Shown here: positions 7,460 to 16,214 of the stretch, one piece after another
How the letters are laid out: each line of letters begins with the position of its first letter
Position numbering within the stretch: the stretch's first letter is position 1
NCBI RefSeq assembly: GCF_025938155.1
Contig: NZ_JAPCZG010000001.1
Location: 538,025-602,024 of the forward strand
Length of the DNA stretch: 64,000 bases
Source of the DNA: Novosphingobium sp. KCTC 2891
GTDB taxonomy: Bacteria > Pseudomonadota > Alphaproteobacteria > Sphingomonadales > Sphingomonadaceae
Direction: 5' to 3'
Translations under genes and position numbers: made by a program
The notes under the pieces: model-generated
What the model was told of the DNA's origin: nothing
Database searches by the model: none
Seen by the model: the letters and a program-made list of their open reading frames with translations, nothing else

Positions 7460-8533
7460 ATGGCGACGATCATGACAGAGCACCGCAAGGGCATTCCCGC
7501 TGCCGGAACCGAACCTGCCGCCGAAGCCGGCCGTCCGCGCTCGCTGATCGAGCGCGCCGCGGGCACGTTCCGGCTGGACAGTCTTGCCCCGCCGCCGATG
7601 CCGAAGGTGGTGGTTCCGGCTGCGAAGCCAGTGCAGGCACCGCAGGTCCTGCCGTCCGAGCCGGCGGTGGAGCCCGAAGCCGAGCGCGCCGCGCCGGATT
7701 TCTCCGCGCCCGAAGTGGCCGAGCCTGCACCGTTCGCTGCGCCCGGCTGGGCATCGCCCGATCTGCCCGAAGGCATTCCGGCAATGCAGACGTTCCGCCG
7801 GCCGATCCACCCGATCGATCGCAAGCGGCTGCGCGACCTGTGTCTGATCGAGCCGGACGGCCCGGTCACGTCGCTGTTGGAAGAATTCCGCATCGTGAAG
7901 CGGCAACTGCTGCTGTCCGCCGCCGAATCGCGCAAGGGACGGGGAGCGCCGCACGGCGAGCGCATCCTCGTCTGCTCGGCCCATCCGGGCGAGGGCAAGA
8001 CGTTCTGCGCGGTCAACCTGGCGCTGTCGATCGCGGCGGAGAAGGACAACGAAGTCCTGCTGGTCGATGCCGATTTCGCCAAGCCGAGCGTGCTGTCGAC
8101 GCTGGGCCTGCCGGGCGGGGCCGGGCTGATGGACGCGCTGGTCGATCCTTCGATCGCGGTCGAGGATTGCATCCTGGCCACCGATATTCCCGGCCTGTTC
8201 GTGCTTCCTGCGGGCAATCCCAGCGGGTCGGACACCGAATATCTGGCCTCTGCGCGGACCCAGCGCGTATTGGACCGGCTGACCGCACAGGCACCGAGCC
8301 GCATCGTCATCTTCGACAGCCCGCCCACGCTGGCCGCGTCGCCGGCATCCGAACTGGCGATGCACGTGGGGCAGGCGGTGATGGTGGTGCGTGCGGATCG
8401 CACCGGCGAAGCGGCGCTGCGCGATGCGGTGAACATTCTGGCCGGGTGCGAGGACATCAAGCTGCTGCTGAACGGCACGCGCTTTTCCCCCACCGGGCGG
8501 CGCTTCGGCACCTATTACGGATACAAGGAATGA
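7460..8533 (+). CDS. XrtA-associated tyrosine autokinase (BY-kinase)
   Basis: A 357-residue cytoplasmic bacterial tyrosine kinase. Walker A is P-G-E-G-K-T at residues 176-181 and Walker A' includes V-D-A-D-F at about 202-206. The C-terminus ends T-Y-Y-G-Y-K-E, with a tyrosine cluster (Tyr352, 353 and 355) that is the likely autophosphorylation site. A proline/alanine-rich linker of about 100 residues precedes the kinase domain. It should work with the chain-length protein to cycle polymer assembly. ATG 7460 is used; an alternative ATG at 7472 is possible. Its stop overlaps the start of the next gene (ATGA). Confidence 0.9.
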   Translation: MATIMTEHRKGIPAAGTEPAAEAGRPRSLIERAAGTFRLDSLAPPPMPKVVVPAAKPVQAPQVLPSEPAVEPEAERAAPDFSAPEVAEPAPFAAPGWASPDLPEGIPAMQTFRRPIHPIDRKRLRDLCLIEPDGPVTSLLEEFRIVKRQLLLSAAESRKGRGAPHGERILVCSAHPGEGKTFCAVNLALSIAAEKDNEVLLVDADFAKPSVLSTLGLPGGAGLMDALVDPSIAVEDCILATDIPGLFVLPAGNPSGSDTEYLASARTQRVLDRLTAQAPSRIVIFDSPPTLAASPASELAMHVGQAVMVVRADRTGEAALRDAVNILAGCEDIKLLLNGTRFSPTGRRFGTYYGYKE

Positions 8534-10248
8534 CGACGGCGGCGCGCTCCGGAATGGTCATCCTGCGGTCCGGCCTTGCGCTGGGCACGGCGCTGCTGTG
8601 CCTTCAGGCGCCGGCGGCGCACGCGCAGTTGATGCCTTACGACAAGCCGGACAGCGCGGGCAGCGATGCCCCGTCCGATGGCGGGGACCGGCCGGCGCCG
8701 CGGCGCGGGTCGGGCGTCCGCACCAAGATTCAGCCCTATATCGAGGTGACGCAGAACCTGCTCGCCGAGCTGAGGCCGGGCGACGAGGTGGTGACCTATA
8801 CCGCCGTGGCTGCGGGGGCGGACGTGCAACTGAACGGCCGGCGCACGCAGGGCGCGCTTTCGGTGCGTTACGAGCGCCGCTTCGTGGAAAAGGGCAATTA
8901 CCGCGACGGCGACACGATTTCGGGCCTTGCGCGCGTGGGCCATGACCTGATCCCGCGCACGCTGCGGATCGAGGCAGGGGCAATGGCGGCGCGATCGCGC
9001 GTGGATGGCGGCGGCGGGGCCTCGCTTTCCGGAACGCGGTTCAGCGATTCGGTCAGCCAGGTCTATTCGCTTTATGCCGGGCCGAGCCTGTCGACCCACG
9101 TGGGCGACGTGGCGGTGAACGGCGGCTACACCATCGGCTATACCAAGGTGGAAAACCCCAAGGCGGTGCAACTGGTGCCGGGCGGCCCGCGCACCGACCT
9201 GTTCGACCATTCGCTGTCGCAGTCGGCGCAGCTTTCTGCCGGGGTGAAGCCCGGCGATGTGCTGCCCGTGGGCATCGTCGCCAGCGGCAGCTACGCGCAG
9301 GAAGACATTTCCAATCTGGACCAGCGGTTCCGCGAACTGCGCGCCGGGGTGCAGGTGACGGTGCCGGTCTCGCTCGACGTGGCGCTGGTGGGCGACGTGG
9401 GCTGGAACGACGTGGAGGTATCGTCACGCGATGCGCTGCGCGATTCCGCCGGACGGCCGGTGCTGGGCAGCGACGGACGCTACAAGACCGACAAGTCCCA
9501 GCCGCGGCGGATGGCCTATGACAGCAGCGGGCTGACGTGGGATGTGGGCGTGATCTGGCGACCGAGCCGGCGTACCTCGCTTTCCGCGTTCGTGGGCCGG
9601 CGATATGACAGCACGACCTACTACGGCTCGTTCTCCTACAATCCGAATGCCCGCCATTCGCTGTCGGTATCGGTGTTCGACGGGATTTCCGGCTTCGGGT
9701 CGAGCCTCAACAATTCGATCCAGGCGCTGCCGACCGATTTCGAAACGGTTCGCGATCCCTTCGGTGGGGACATTTCGGGCTGCGGCTTCGGCGAATCGGG
9801 CGGAGGCTGCGTCAACGGCGCGTTCGGTTCGCTGTCGTCCTCGGTGTTCCGGGGGCGCGGTATCAATGCGACGTACGGTCTTTCTTTGCGCCGGCTGCGC
9901 GCCACGCTCGGCGCGGGCTACACGCATCGCAAGTTCTTCGGTGCGCCGGGGACCGTGCTGGCGGGTGTGAACGGCCGGGTTTCCGAGAATTTCTACGTCA
10001 GCGGCGGCCTTGGCGGCCCGATCGACGCGCAATCCGGCTTCGGTGTGAACGTGTATGAGGCGTGGTTCCACAACCGTGCCAACCGGCTGGGCGATACGTC
10101 CGCATGGGGCGGTTCAGCGTCGTATTATCGCAAGTTGACCGATCGGCTCGTAGCGACAGCGGCGGTCGGTTTGGACTCTGTTAATTATAAAGTGGTTGAT
10201 GACCAGTTGATCCTCACTGGCCAGCTTGGCCTGCGCTACAATTTCTGA
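8530..10248 (+). CDS. XrtA/PEP-CTERM-associated outer-membrane beta-barrel protein
   Basis: A 572-residue exported protein with an N-terminal signal peptide ending around A-A-H-A-Q. The body shows alternating amphipathic beta strands (for example S-V-R-Y-E-R-R-F and Y-R-K-L-T-D-R-L), and the protein ends L-G-L-R-Y-N-F with a terminal phenylalanine, as expected for barrels inserted by the BAM machinery. It corresponds in position and style to the uncharacterised outer-membrane proteins of exosortase loci. The start is ATG 8530, overlapping the kinase stop; the open frame extends further upstream only because of high GC. A role as export pore or outer-membrane anchor is inferred. Confidence 0.8.
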   Translation: MTTAARSGMVILRSGLALGTALLCLQAPAAHAQLMPYDKPDSAGSDAPSDGGDRPAPRRGSGVRTKIQPYIEVTQNLLAELRPGDEVVTYTAVAAGADVQLNGRRTQGALSVRYERRFVEKGNYRDGDTISGLARVGHDLIPRTLRIEAGAMAARSRVDGGGGASLSGTRFSDSVSQVYSLYAGPSLSTHVGDVAVNGGYTIGYTKVENPKAVQLVPGGPRTDLFDHSLSQSAQLSAGVKPGDVLPVGIVASGSYAQEDISNLDQRFRELRAGVQVTVPVSLDVALVGDVGWNDVEVSSRDALRDSAGRPVLGSDGRYKTDKSQPRRMAYDSSGLTWDVGVIWRPSRRTSLSAFVGRRYDSTTYYGSFSYNPNARHSLSVSVFDGISGFGSSLNNSIQALPTDFETVRDPFGGDISGCGFGESGGGCVNGAFGSLSSSVFRGRGINATYGLSLRRLRATLGAGYTHRKFFGAPGTVLAGVNGRVSENFYVSGGLGGPIDAQSGFGVNVYEAWFHNRANRLGDTSAWGGSASYYRKLTDRLVATAAVGLDSVNYKVVDDQLILTGQLGLRYNF

Positions 10249-10266
10249 CGGAGCCGGAGGCGCCCG

Positions 10267-11493
10267 ATGTACGATGAATTCTATCAACTGACCGGCAGGC
10301 CGTTCCAGCTCACGCCCGATCCGCAGTTCTATTTCGAGAGCGGAACGCACCGCAAGGCGCTGTCCTATCTGGGATATGGGCTGGCGCAGGGCGAAGGCTT
10401 CATTGTCATCACCGGCGAGGTCGGCGCGGGCAAATCGACGCTGGCGGCGCATCTGATGGCCACGGTGGACCGCGAGCGGCTGACCGCTGCGCAGATCGTC
10501 ACCAGCAAGCTGGATGGCGAGGAGCTGGTGCATCTGGCCGCGCGCGCGTTCGGGCTGGACGTGCAGGGCCACGACAAGGCGACCGCGCTTTCGCGCATCG
10601 AGGCATTCCTCCACGACGAGGCACGCGCCGGGCGGCGCTGCCTGCTGGTGGTGGACGAATCGCAGAACCTTTCGGTGTCCGCGCTCGAAGAGCTGCGGAT
10701 GCTGTCGAACTTCCAGCTGGGCGCGCATCCGCTGCTGCAGATCCTGTTGCTGGGCCAGCCGGAATTCCGCACGCTGCTTCAGACGACGCCGGGGCTGGAG
10801 CAATTGCGCCAGCGGGTGATCGCCTCGCACCACCTTGATGCGATGGAGCCGAGCGAGGTTGGCGCCTATGTCGAGCATCGCCTCGCCTGTGTCGGCTGGT
10901 CCGGCAATCCGGCCTTCGACCAGCGCGTCTATGCCGAACTGGCCACCGCCAGCGGCGGCGTGCCGCGCCGGATCAACCAGATCGTCAATCGCCTGCTGCT
11001 GATGGGTGCGGTGGAGCAGCGCACCCGGATCGACGGCGCGATGCTGCGCGACGTGCTGGCCGATCTGGAGCAGGACGGCGGATTTGCCACGGCGGTTGCG
11101 CCCGTGGTCGAAGCGGCCCCGGTCCCTGTGGCATCCGCCGAGCCGGCGCCGCGCGTTTCCGCTCCGGTGGAGATCGACGTGCAGCCCGTTGCCGCTCCGG
11201 ACTTCGCCGCCTTCGAAGAGGCTCTGGCCATCCGCGACGAGCAGATCGCCGAATTGCAGCAGGCGGTCATCGAACTGTCCGAGCAGCGCGATACGGCGGT
11301 GCAGGCGGCAGCCCCAGCAAGCGCGCGCGATGACAGCGAACTGGCCGAAGTGAGCACCGCGCTGGCCGCGATCGCGCGCCGGGTCGCGGCACTGGAAGAC
11401 CGCACGCAGGAGCAGGAGCAGGCGATCCGCCACGTCCTGGCCATGCTGATCGAATGGATCGAGAGCGAAGGCCCGCAGCGCGCGGCTGCCTGA
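10267..11493 (+). CDS. XrtA/PEP-CTERM system-associated ExeA-like AAA ATPase
   Basis: A 408-residue ATPase of the ExeA/GspA type. The N-terminus Y-D-E-F-Y-Q-L-T-G-R-P-F is characteristic. Walker A is G-E-V-G-A-G-K-S-T at residues 50-58 and Walker B is L-L-V-V-D-E-S (Asp130, Glu131). After the AAA domain (to about residue 270) comes an alanine/proline-rich linker and then a predicted coiled coil (about 310-395). No transmembrane segment is obvious, unlike classical ExeA. It may power assembly or positioning of the secretion apparatus. It lies 18 bases downstream of the barrel gene. Confidence 0.88.
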   Translation: MYDEFYQLTGRPFQLTPDPQFYFESGTHRKALSYLGYGLAQGEGFIVITGEVGAGKSTLAAHLMATVDRERLTAAQIVTSKLDGEELVHLAARAFGLDVQGHDKATALSRIEAFLHDEARAGRRCLLVVDESQNLSVSALEELRMLSNFQLGAHPLLQILLLGQPEFRTLLQTTPGLEQLRQRVIASHHLDAMEPSEVGAYVEHRLACVGWSGNPAFDQRVYAELATASGGVPRRINQIVNRLLLMGAVEQRTRIDGAMLRDVLADLEQDGGFATAVAPVVEAAPVPVASAEPAPRVSAPVEIDVQPVAAPDFAAFEEALAIRDEQIAELQQAVIELSEQRDTAVQAAAPASARDDSELAEVSTALAAIARRVAALEDRTQEQEQAIRHVLAMLIEWIESEGPQRAAA

Positions 11494-11513
11494 GCGAAAG
11501 GTTGACCTCTTCC

Positions 11514-12380
11514 GTGTCTGCCGCCCCGGCGCCCTTGCTGAATGGCCTGTCGGTCGACGTCGAGGACTGGTTTCAGGTCGGCGCGTTCGAGAAAGTGATC
11601 GACCGCGCCGACTGGGACGGGATCGATCGCCGGGTCGAGCGCAATTGCGACGCGATCCTGCAGATGTTCGGCGATGCCGGGGTGAAGGCCACGTTCTTCA
11701 CGCTGGGCTGGGTGGCCGAGCGCCATCCCGCGATGATGCGCCGGATCGCGGGGGCAGGGCACGAGATCGCCAGCCACGGCTGGGACCACGCCCGCGTGTT
11801 CACGCTGGGCGAGGCTGCCTTTGCGCAGGACATCGACCGCGCGCGCAAGGTGCTGGAAGACACCAGCGGCAGCGCGGTGACCGGATATCGCGCGCCCAGC
11901 TTCTCGATCGATGTGCGCACGCCCTGGGCGCACCGGGTTCTGGCCGAGCAGGGCTATGCCTATTCCTCCAGCGTCGCGCCGATCGTGCACGATCACTATG
12001 GCTGGCGCGAGGCGCCGCGCTTCGCGTTCCGGCCGGTTGCGGGGGCGGACCTCATCGAAATCCCGGTGACGACGGCCGAGGTCGCCGGACGGCGCATGGC
12101 GGCGGGCGGGGGCGGGTTTTTCCGGCTGCTGCCCTATGGCGTGTCGCGCTGGGCGATCCGGCAGGTGAATGCGCGCGAGGGGCGGCCCGCGGCGTTCTAT
12201 TTCCATCCGTGGGAAATCGACCCGGCCCAGCCCCGCATGGCCCACGCGCCGCTGCGCTCGCGCTTGCGGCACTATACCAATCTTTCGGTGATGGCGGGGA
12301 AACTGCGCCGGCTGCTGGGCGACTTCCAGTGGGGCCGGATGGACGATGTAGCGGCGCGCGAAGCAGCGCGGACAGCGTGA
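11514..12380 (+). CDS. XrtA-system polysaccharide deacetylase (NodB-like)
   Basis: A 288-residue carbohydrate esterase family 4 protein. Motif 1 is S-V-D-V-E-D-W-F, with Asp15 as the likely catalytic base/metal region, and motif 2 includes S-H-G-W-D-H with metal-binding histidines. Later, Y-R-A-P-S-F-S supplies the usual arginine motif and F-Y-F-H-P-W-E the catalytic-histidine motif. It would remove N-acetyl groups from a polysaccharide. The start is uncertain: I choose GTG 11514; TTG 11502 is in frame but has a ribosome-site-like GAAAGG almost abutting it. The stop overlaps the next start as TGATG. Confidence 0.87.
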   Translation: MSAAPAPLLNGLSVDVEDWFQVGAFEKVIDRADWDGIDRRVERNCDAILQMFGDAGVKATFFTLGWVAERHPAMMRRIAGAGHEIASHGWDHARVFTLGEAAFAQDIDRARKVLEDTSGSAVTGYRAPSFSIDVRTPWAHRVLAEQGYAYSSSVAPIVHDHYGWREAPRFAFRPVAGADLIEIPVTTAEVAGRRMAAGGGGFFRLLPYGVSRWAIRQVNAREGRPAAFYFHPWEIDPAQPRMAHAPLRSRLRHYTNLSVMAGKLRRLLGDFQWGRMDDVAAREAARTA

Positions 12381-13438
12381 TGCTGGCGCGAACAACCCCT
12401 GCAGCGCAGGTCCGGCTGGCCGGGCCGGGCGATGCTGCCGCACTGGCGCGGCTGGTCGACGGCGCGGCGGAGGCTACCCCCTTTCACCGCGCCGAATGGA
12501 TCGAGGCGGTGGAAGCCGCGACCGGGCACCGGGCGGTGACGCTGCTGGCCGAGCGCGACGGCGTGCCGACCGCAGCGCTGCCGCTGCATGCGGTGCATTC
12601 GCCGTTGTTCGGCCGCGCGCTCGTTTCGACCGGGTTCTCCGTGGGCGGCGGGCTGTTGGGCGATGCGGCCGATGCGGGGGCGCTCTACCGTGCCGCGACA
12701 GAACTGGCGGTGCGGCTCAATTGCCCGTCTATCGAACTGCGCGGCGGGCCGATGCCCACAGGCGAGGGGTGGCACGTAAAGCGCGACAGCCATGCCGGTT
12801 TCGTCGCGCCGCTGGCCGGCGATGACGAGGCGCAGCTTCTCGCCGTGCCGCGCAAGCAGCGCGCCGAAGTGCGCAAGGGGCTGGCCCACGGCATGGAGGT
12901 GCGCGTGGGGCGCGGTGCCGGCGACCGGGCGATGCATCATGCGGTCTATGCCGAATCGGTGCGCAACCTGGGCACGCCGGTATTCCCGCGCGCGCTGTTC
13001 GAGGCGGTGATGGACCGCTTCGGCGAGGATGCGGACATCCTGACCGTGCTGCACGAGGGCCAGCCGGTCGCCAGCGTGCTGAGCCTGTATCATCGCGGCG
13101 CGGTGATGCCCTATTGGGGCGGCGGCGTGCTCGCGGCCCGCGCGCTGCGCGCCAACGACGTGATGTATTACGCGCTGATGTGTCACGCGCGCCGGCGCGG
13201 CTGCGACCGCTTCGATTTCGGACGCTCCAAGGTCGATACCGGGGCCTACCACTTCAAGCGCAACTGGGGCTTCACGCCGGAGCCGCTGGGCTATGCGCAG
13301 TGGACCGCCGACGGCGCCGCGCCGCGCGACGTGAACCCGCTCAGCCCGCGTTACCGCGCGCGGATCGCATTGTGGCAGAAGCTGCCGCTGCGGGTCGCCA
13401 ATGTGCTGGGGCCGTGGATCGCGCGGGGGCTGGCATGA
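12380..13438 (+). CDS. FemAB-family protein, XrtA/PEP-CTERM system-associated
   Basis: A 352-residue FemAB/GNAT double-domain protein. The characteristic C-terminal stretch is D-R-F-D-F-G-R-S-K-V-D-T-G-A-Y-H-F-K-R-N-W-G-F split across the second GNAT lobe, which is typical of peptidyl or aminoacyl transfer enzymes in exosortase loci. It is the second such transferase in the locus, after the one at 1285-2304. The likely role is attaching an amino acid or acyl group to a polymer precursor; donor and acceptor are unknown. It overlaps both neighbours by one to four bases (deacetylase upstream, glycosyltransferase downstream). Confidence 0.85.
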   Translation: MLARTTPAAQVRLAGPGDAAALARLVDGAAEATPFHRAEWIEAVEAATGHRAVTLLAERDGVPTAALPLHAVHSPLFGRALVSTGFSVGGGLLGDAADAGALYRAATELAVRLNCPSIELRGGPMPTGEGWHVKRDSHAGFVAPLAGDDEAQLLAVPRKQRAEVRKGLAHGMEVRVGRGAGDRAMHHAVYAESVRNLGTPVFPRALFEAVMDRFGEDADILTVLHEGQPVASVLSLYHRGAVMPYWGGGVLAARALRANDVMYYALMCHARRRGCDRFDFGRSKVDTGAYHFKRNWGFTPEPLGYAQWTADGAAPRDVNPLSPRYRARIALWQKLPLRVANVLGPWIARGLA

Positions 13439-14652
13439 GCGAGGTTCTGTTCCTGGCCCACCGCGTGCCGTTCCCGCCGGACCGGGGCGACAAGATCCGG
13501 TCCAACCACTTGCTGCGCCGGATAGCCGAACTCGCGCCCGTCCACGTCGGCTGCCTGGCCGATGACGACGACGACCGCGCGGAGGAAGGCGCATTGGCGC
13601 AGCTTGCCGCCAGCCACTGCATCGCGCCGCGTCCGCCGCTGGCGCGCGCGGGCCTCTGCGCGCTGGCGCGGCGTCAGCCGGTGAGCGTCGCGGCTTTCCG
13701 GTCCCCGCACTTGCGCCGCTGGACCGCGCGCCTGCTGCGCGAGCGGCCGATCTCTGCGATCTACGTCTTTTCGGGGCAGATGGCAGACTATGTGCCGGCG
13801 GGCTTTGGCGGGCGCTTCTTGATGGACTTCGTCGATGTCGATTCGGCCAAGTTCGAGGCCTATGCCCGCGAAAGCGGCCCCGCGCGTCGTTGGCTCTACA
13901 CGCGCGAGGCACGGCTGCTGCGCGCGCACGAGGAACGCGCGGCGCGCCGGGCGAGCGTGAGCCTGCTTGTGACGCCCGAGGAAAAGGCGCTGTTCGAACA
14001 GCGCCTGTTTGGGCAAGGGCAGGCCGCGCGCGGCGGGATCGACGTGCAGGCTCTGGGCAACGGGATCGACGCCGCCGCGTTTGATCCGATCGCGGTGCAC
14101 CCCGCGGCGGAGATGGGGCAGGCTGGGCCGCAGATCGTCTTCACCGGGCAGATGGATTATCAGCCCAATGTGGAGGCCGTGACGGTGTTCGCGCACCAGG
14201 TGATGCCGCGCATCCGTGCGCTGTTTCCGGAGGCCACCTTCAACGTGGTCGGCCGCGCGCCGACCGGAGCGGTGCGGTCGCTGCAGGGCGTGCATGGCAC
14301 CCACGTAACTGGCGCCGTGCCCGATGTGCGGCCCTGGTTGGCGGGCGCCGACCTTGTCGCCGCGCCTTTGCAGATCGCACGGGGCGTGCAGAACAAGGTG
14401 CTGGAGGCGATGGCCATGGCCCGCCCCGTTCTGCTGACCCCGGCCGCAGCGACGGGAATTGCCGCGCGCGACGGTGAACATTTCGCGGTGGCGGATGGTG
14501 CCCACGCGCTGGGCAGCCGTGCGTTGGCCTTGCTGAGCGACCTGACGGGGGCGCAGGAAATGGGGCAGGCGGCGCGCCGCTTCGTGCTGGAAAACTGCGC
14601 GTGGGACCGCGTGCTGGCGCCGCTGCCGGCCCTGCTGGGGCTGGCGCGATGA
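13435..14652 (+). CDS. XrtA/PEP-CTERM system glycosyltransferase (GT4-like)
   Basis: A 405-residue glycosyltransferase with GT-B fold features. The N-terminus reads F-L-A-H-R-V-P-F-P-P-D-R-G-D-K-I-R-S, the signature of the exosortase-linked sugar transferases. The C-terminal half contains F-T-G-Q-M-D-Y-Q-P-N and G-V-Q-N-K-V-L-E-A-M-A, which form the nucleotide-sugar pocket. It would transfer a sugar to the growing lipid-linked unit on the cytoplasmic face of the membrane. The start overlaps the FemAB-like gene by four bases, and its end overlaps the exosortase gene in the same way. The sugar donor cannot be told from sequence. Confidence 0.88.
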   Translation: MSEVLFLAHRVPFPPDRGDKIRSNHLLRRIAELAPVHVGCLADDDDDRAEEGALAQLAASHCIAPRPPLARAGLCALARRQPVSVAAFRSPHLRRWTARLLRERPISAIYVFSGQMADYVPAGFGGRFLMDFVDVDSAKFEAYARESGPARRWLYTREARLLRAHEERAARRASVSLLVTPEEKALFEQRLFGQGQAARGGIDVQALGNGIDAAAFDPIAVHPAAEMGQAGPQIVFTGQMDYQPNVEAVTVFAHQVMPRIRALFPEATFNVVGRAPTGAVRSLQGVHGTHVTGAVPDVRPWLAGADLVAAPLQIARGVQNKVLEAMAMARPVLLTPAAATGIAARDGEHFAVADGAHALGSRALALLSDLTGAQEMGQAARRFVLENCAWDRVLAPLPALLGLAR

Positions 14653-16205
14653 TGCCGGAGGCGGTGCCCGCCGCGCGCCCGCCGATGCTGGCGCGTGTGC
14701 CGCAGGCGTGGCGCGGGCCGCTGCTGGCGTTGGGGTTCGCCTGGGCGGCGGTGTTTGCGGTGTTCTTCGGCGACTGGGCCGACATGGCGCGCCAGTGGTG
14801 GGACAGTTCGACCTACAACCACATCCTGCTGGTGCCGCCCATCCTGGGCTGGCTGGTGGCGCAGCGTTGGCCGCAACTGCGCAGCCTTGCCCCGCAGGGG
14901 TGGTGGCCCGGGCTGGTGGTGTTCGCCGGGGCCGGCCTGTTGTGGACGCTGGGCGATTTCGCCGGACTTTCGCTGGCGCGCCAGCTGGGCGTGGTGGTCA
15001 TGCTCCAGGGCGCGGCGCTGGCCCTGCTGGGACCGCGCGTGGCCACGGGGCTGCTGTTCCCGCTGGGTTACATGCTGTTCCTCGTGCCCTTCGGCGACGA
15101 GATGATCCCCACGCTCCAGACCGTGACCGCACGGATCACCATGGCTCTGCTGGGGATCGCGGGCGGCCCGGCGACCATCGACGGCGTGTTCATCACCACG
15201 CCGGCGGGCTACTTCGAGGTTGCCGAGGCCTGTTCCGGGGTCAAGTTCCTGATCGCGATGATCGCCTATGGCACGCTCGTCGCCAATGTCTGCTTCCGCA
15301 GCTGGCCGCGCCGCGCCGGGTTCATGGCGCTGTCGCTGGTGGTGCCGGTGCTGGCCAACGGGGTGCGCGCGTGGGGGACGATCTTCCTTGCCGGCATTTT
15401 CGGCATCGAGTTTGCCGCCGGCTTCGACCACGTGTTCTACGGATGGGTGTTCTTCGCCATCGTGATGGCGCTGACGATGGCCGCGGGCTGGAAGTTCTTC
15501 GACCGTGCGGTGGACGATCCGTTCATCGATGCAGACGCCATTGCCGCCTCGCCGCTGCTGGCGCGGGTGGCCGGACTGCGGATCGCGGCCTTTCCCGCGC
15601 TGGCCGGTATCGCCGCGCTGATTGCGCTGTTCGTTGGCTGGGCGGCCGCTGCCGAGCGGCTTGAGGCGGCGCTTCCCGCGCAGATCGAACTGCCCGAAGT
15701 GGCTGGGTGGCACCGCGTGGCCGATGGCCCGGCGTTTCCATGGGCACCGCTGCATGGCGGCGCAGATCACCGCCTGCTGGGCCGCTATGCCGACGATCGC
15801 GGCCATGTCGTCGACGTGTCGTTCGCGCTCTATTCCTCGCAGGTCGAGGGGCGCGAGGCCGGCGGGTTCGGGCAGGGCGCGCTGCCGCTGGGGAGCCGCT
15901 GGGCGTGGGAAGCGGCGGGACCCCCGTTCGCCGGCGCCAAGGTGGACGTGGTGCAGGCCCCCGGTCCGGTTCACCGGCTGGCGGTGACGCGCTATCGCAC
16001 GGGCGCGCTGCTGACGGGCAGCAATGCGCGGCTCAAGCTGGCCAACATCGCCGACCGCCTGCTGCTGCGCGCGCGGCCCACCTCGGCGCTGATCCTGTCC
16101 GCCGAGCAGGGCGAGGGGGCCGACGCCGTCGCCGCCGTCCATGCGTTCGAGACCGCCATCGGCGATCCCGGCAGGTGGATGGACCGCATCGCGCAGGTCC
16201 GCTAG
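14649..16205 (+). CDS. xrtA: Exosortase A fused to an EpsI-type domain
   Basis: A 518-residue polytopic inner-membrane transpeptidase-like protein. The catalytic triad of the family is visible: Cys195 in E-A-C-S-G, Arg240 in N-G-V-R-A-W, and His261 in F-D-H-V-F-Y-G-W. About eight hydrophobic segments span residues 25-275 and another lies near 318-340. After that comes a soluble periplasmic domain of about 170 residues resembling EpsI (DUF3485), giving the fused exosortase A-EpsI layout. Exosortases are thought to cut PEP-CTERM tails of exported proteins and attach them to the envelope. ATG 14649 overlaps the glycosyltransferase stop; ATG 14652 is an equally possible start. Confidence 0.93.
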   Translation: MMPEAVPAARPPMLARVPQAWRGPLLALGFAWAAVFAVFFGDWADMARQWWDSSTYNHILLVPPILGWLVAQRWPQLRSLAPQGWWPGLVVFAGAGLLWTLGDFAGLSLARQLGVVVMLQGAALALLGPRVATGLLFPLGYMLFLVPFGDEMIPTLQTVTARITMALLGIAGGPATIDGVFITTPAGYFEVAEACSGVKFLIAMIAYGTLVANVCFRSWPRRAGFMALSLVVPVLANGVRAWGTIFLAGIFGIEFAAGFDHVFYGWVFFAIVMALTMAAGWKFFDRAVDDPFIDADAIAASPLLARVAGLRIAAFPALAGIAALIALFVGWAAAAERLEAALPAQIELPEVAGWHRVADGPAFPWAPLHGGADHRLLGRYADDRGHVVDVSFALYSSQVEGREAGGFGQGALPLGSRWAWEAAGPPFAGAKVDVVQAPGPVHRLAVTRYRTGALLTGSNARLKLANIADRLLLRARPTSALILSAEQGEGADAVAAVHAFETAIGDPGRWMDRIAQVR

Positions 16206-16214
16206 CGTCTTCGC

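Noticed and set aside
6112..8511. Minus-strand open frame of about 799 codons
   Set aside because: It runs opposite to the chain-length and tyrosine kinase genes, which have clear motifs; low-complexity shadow.
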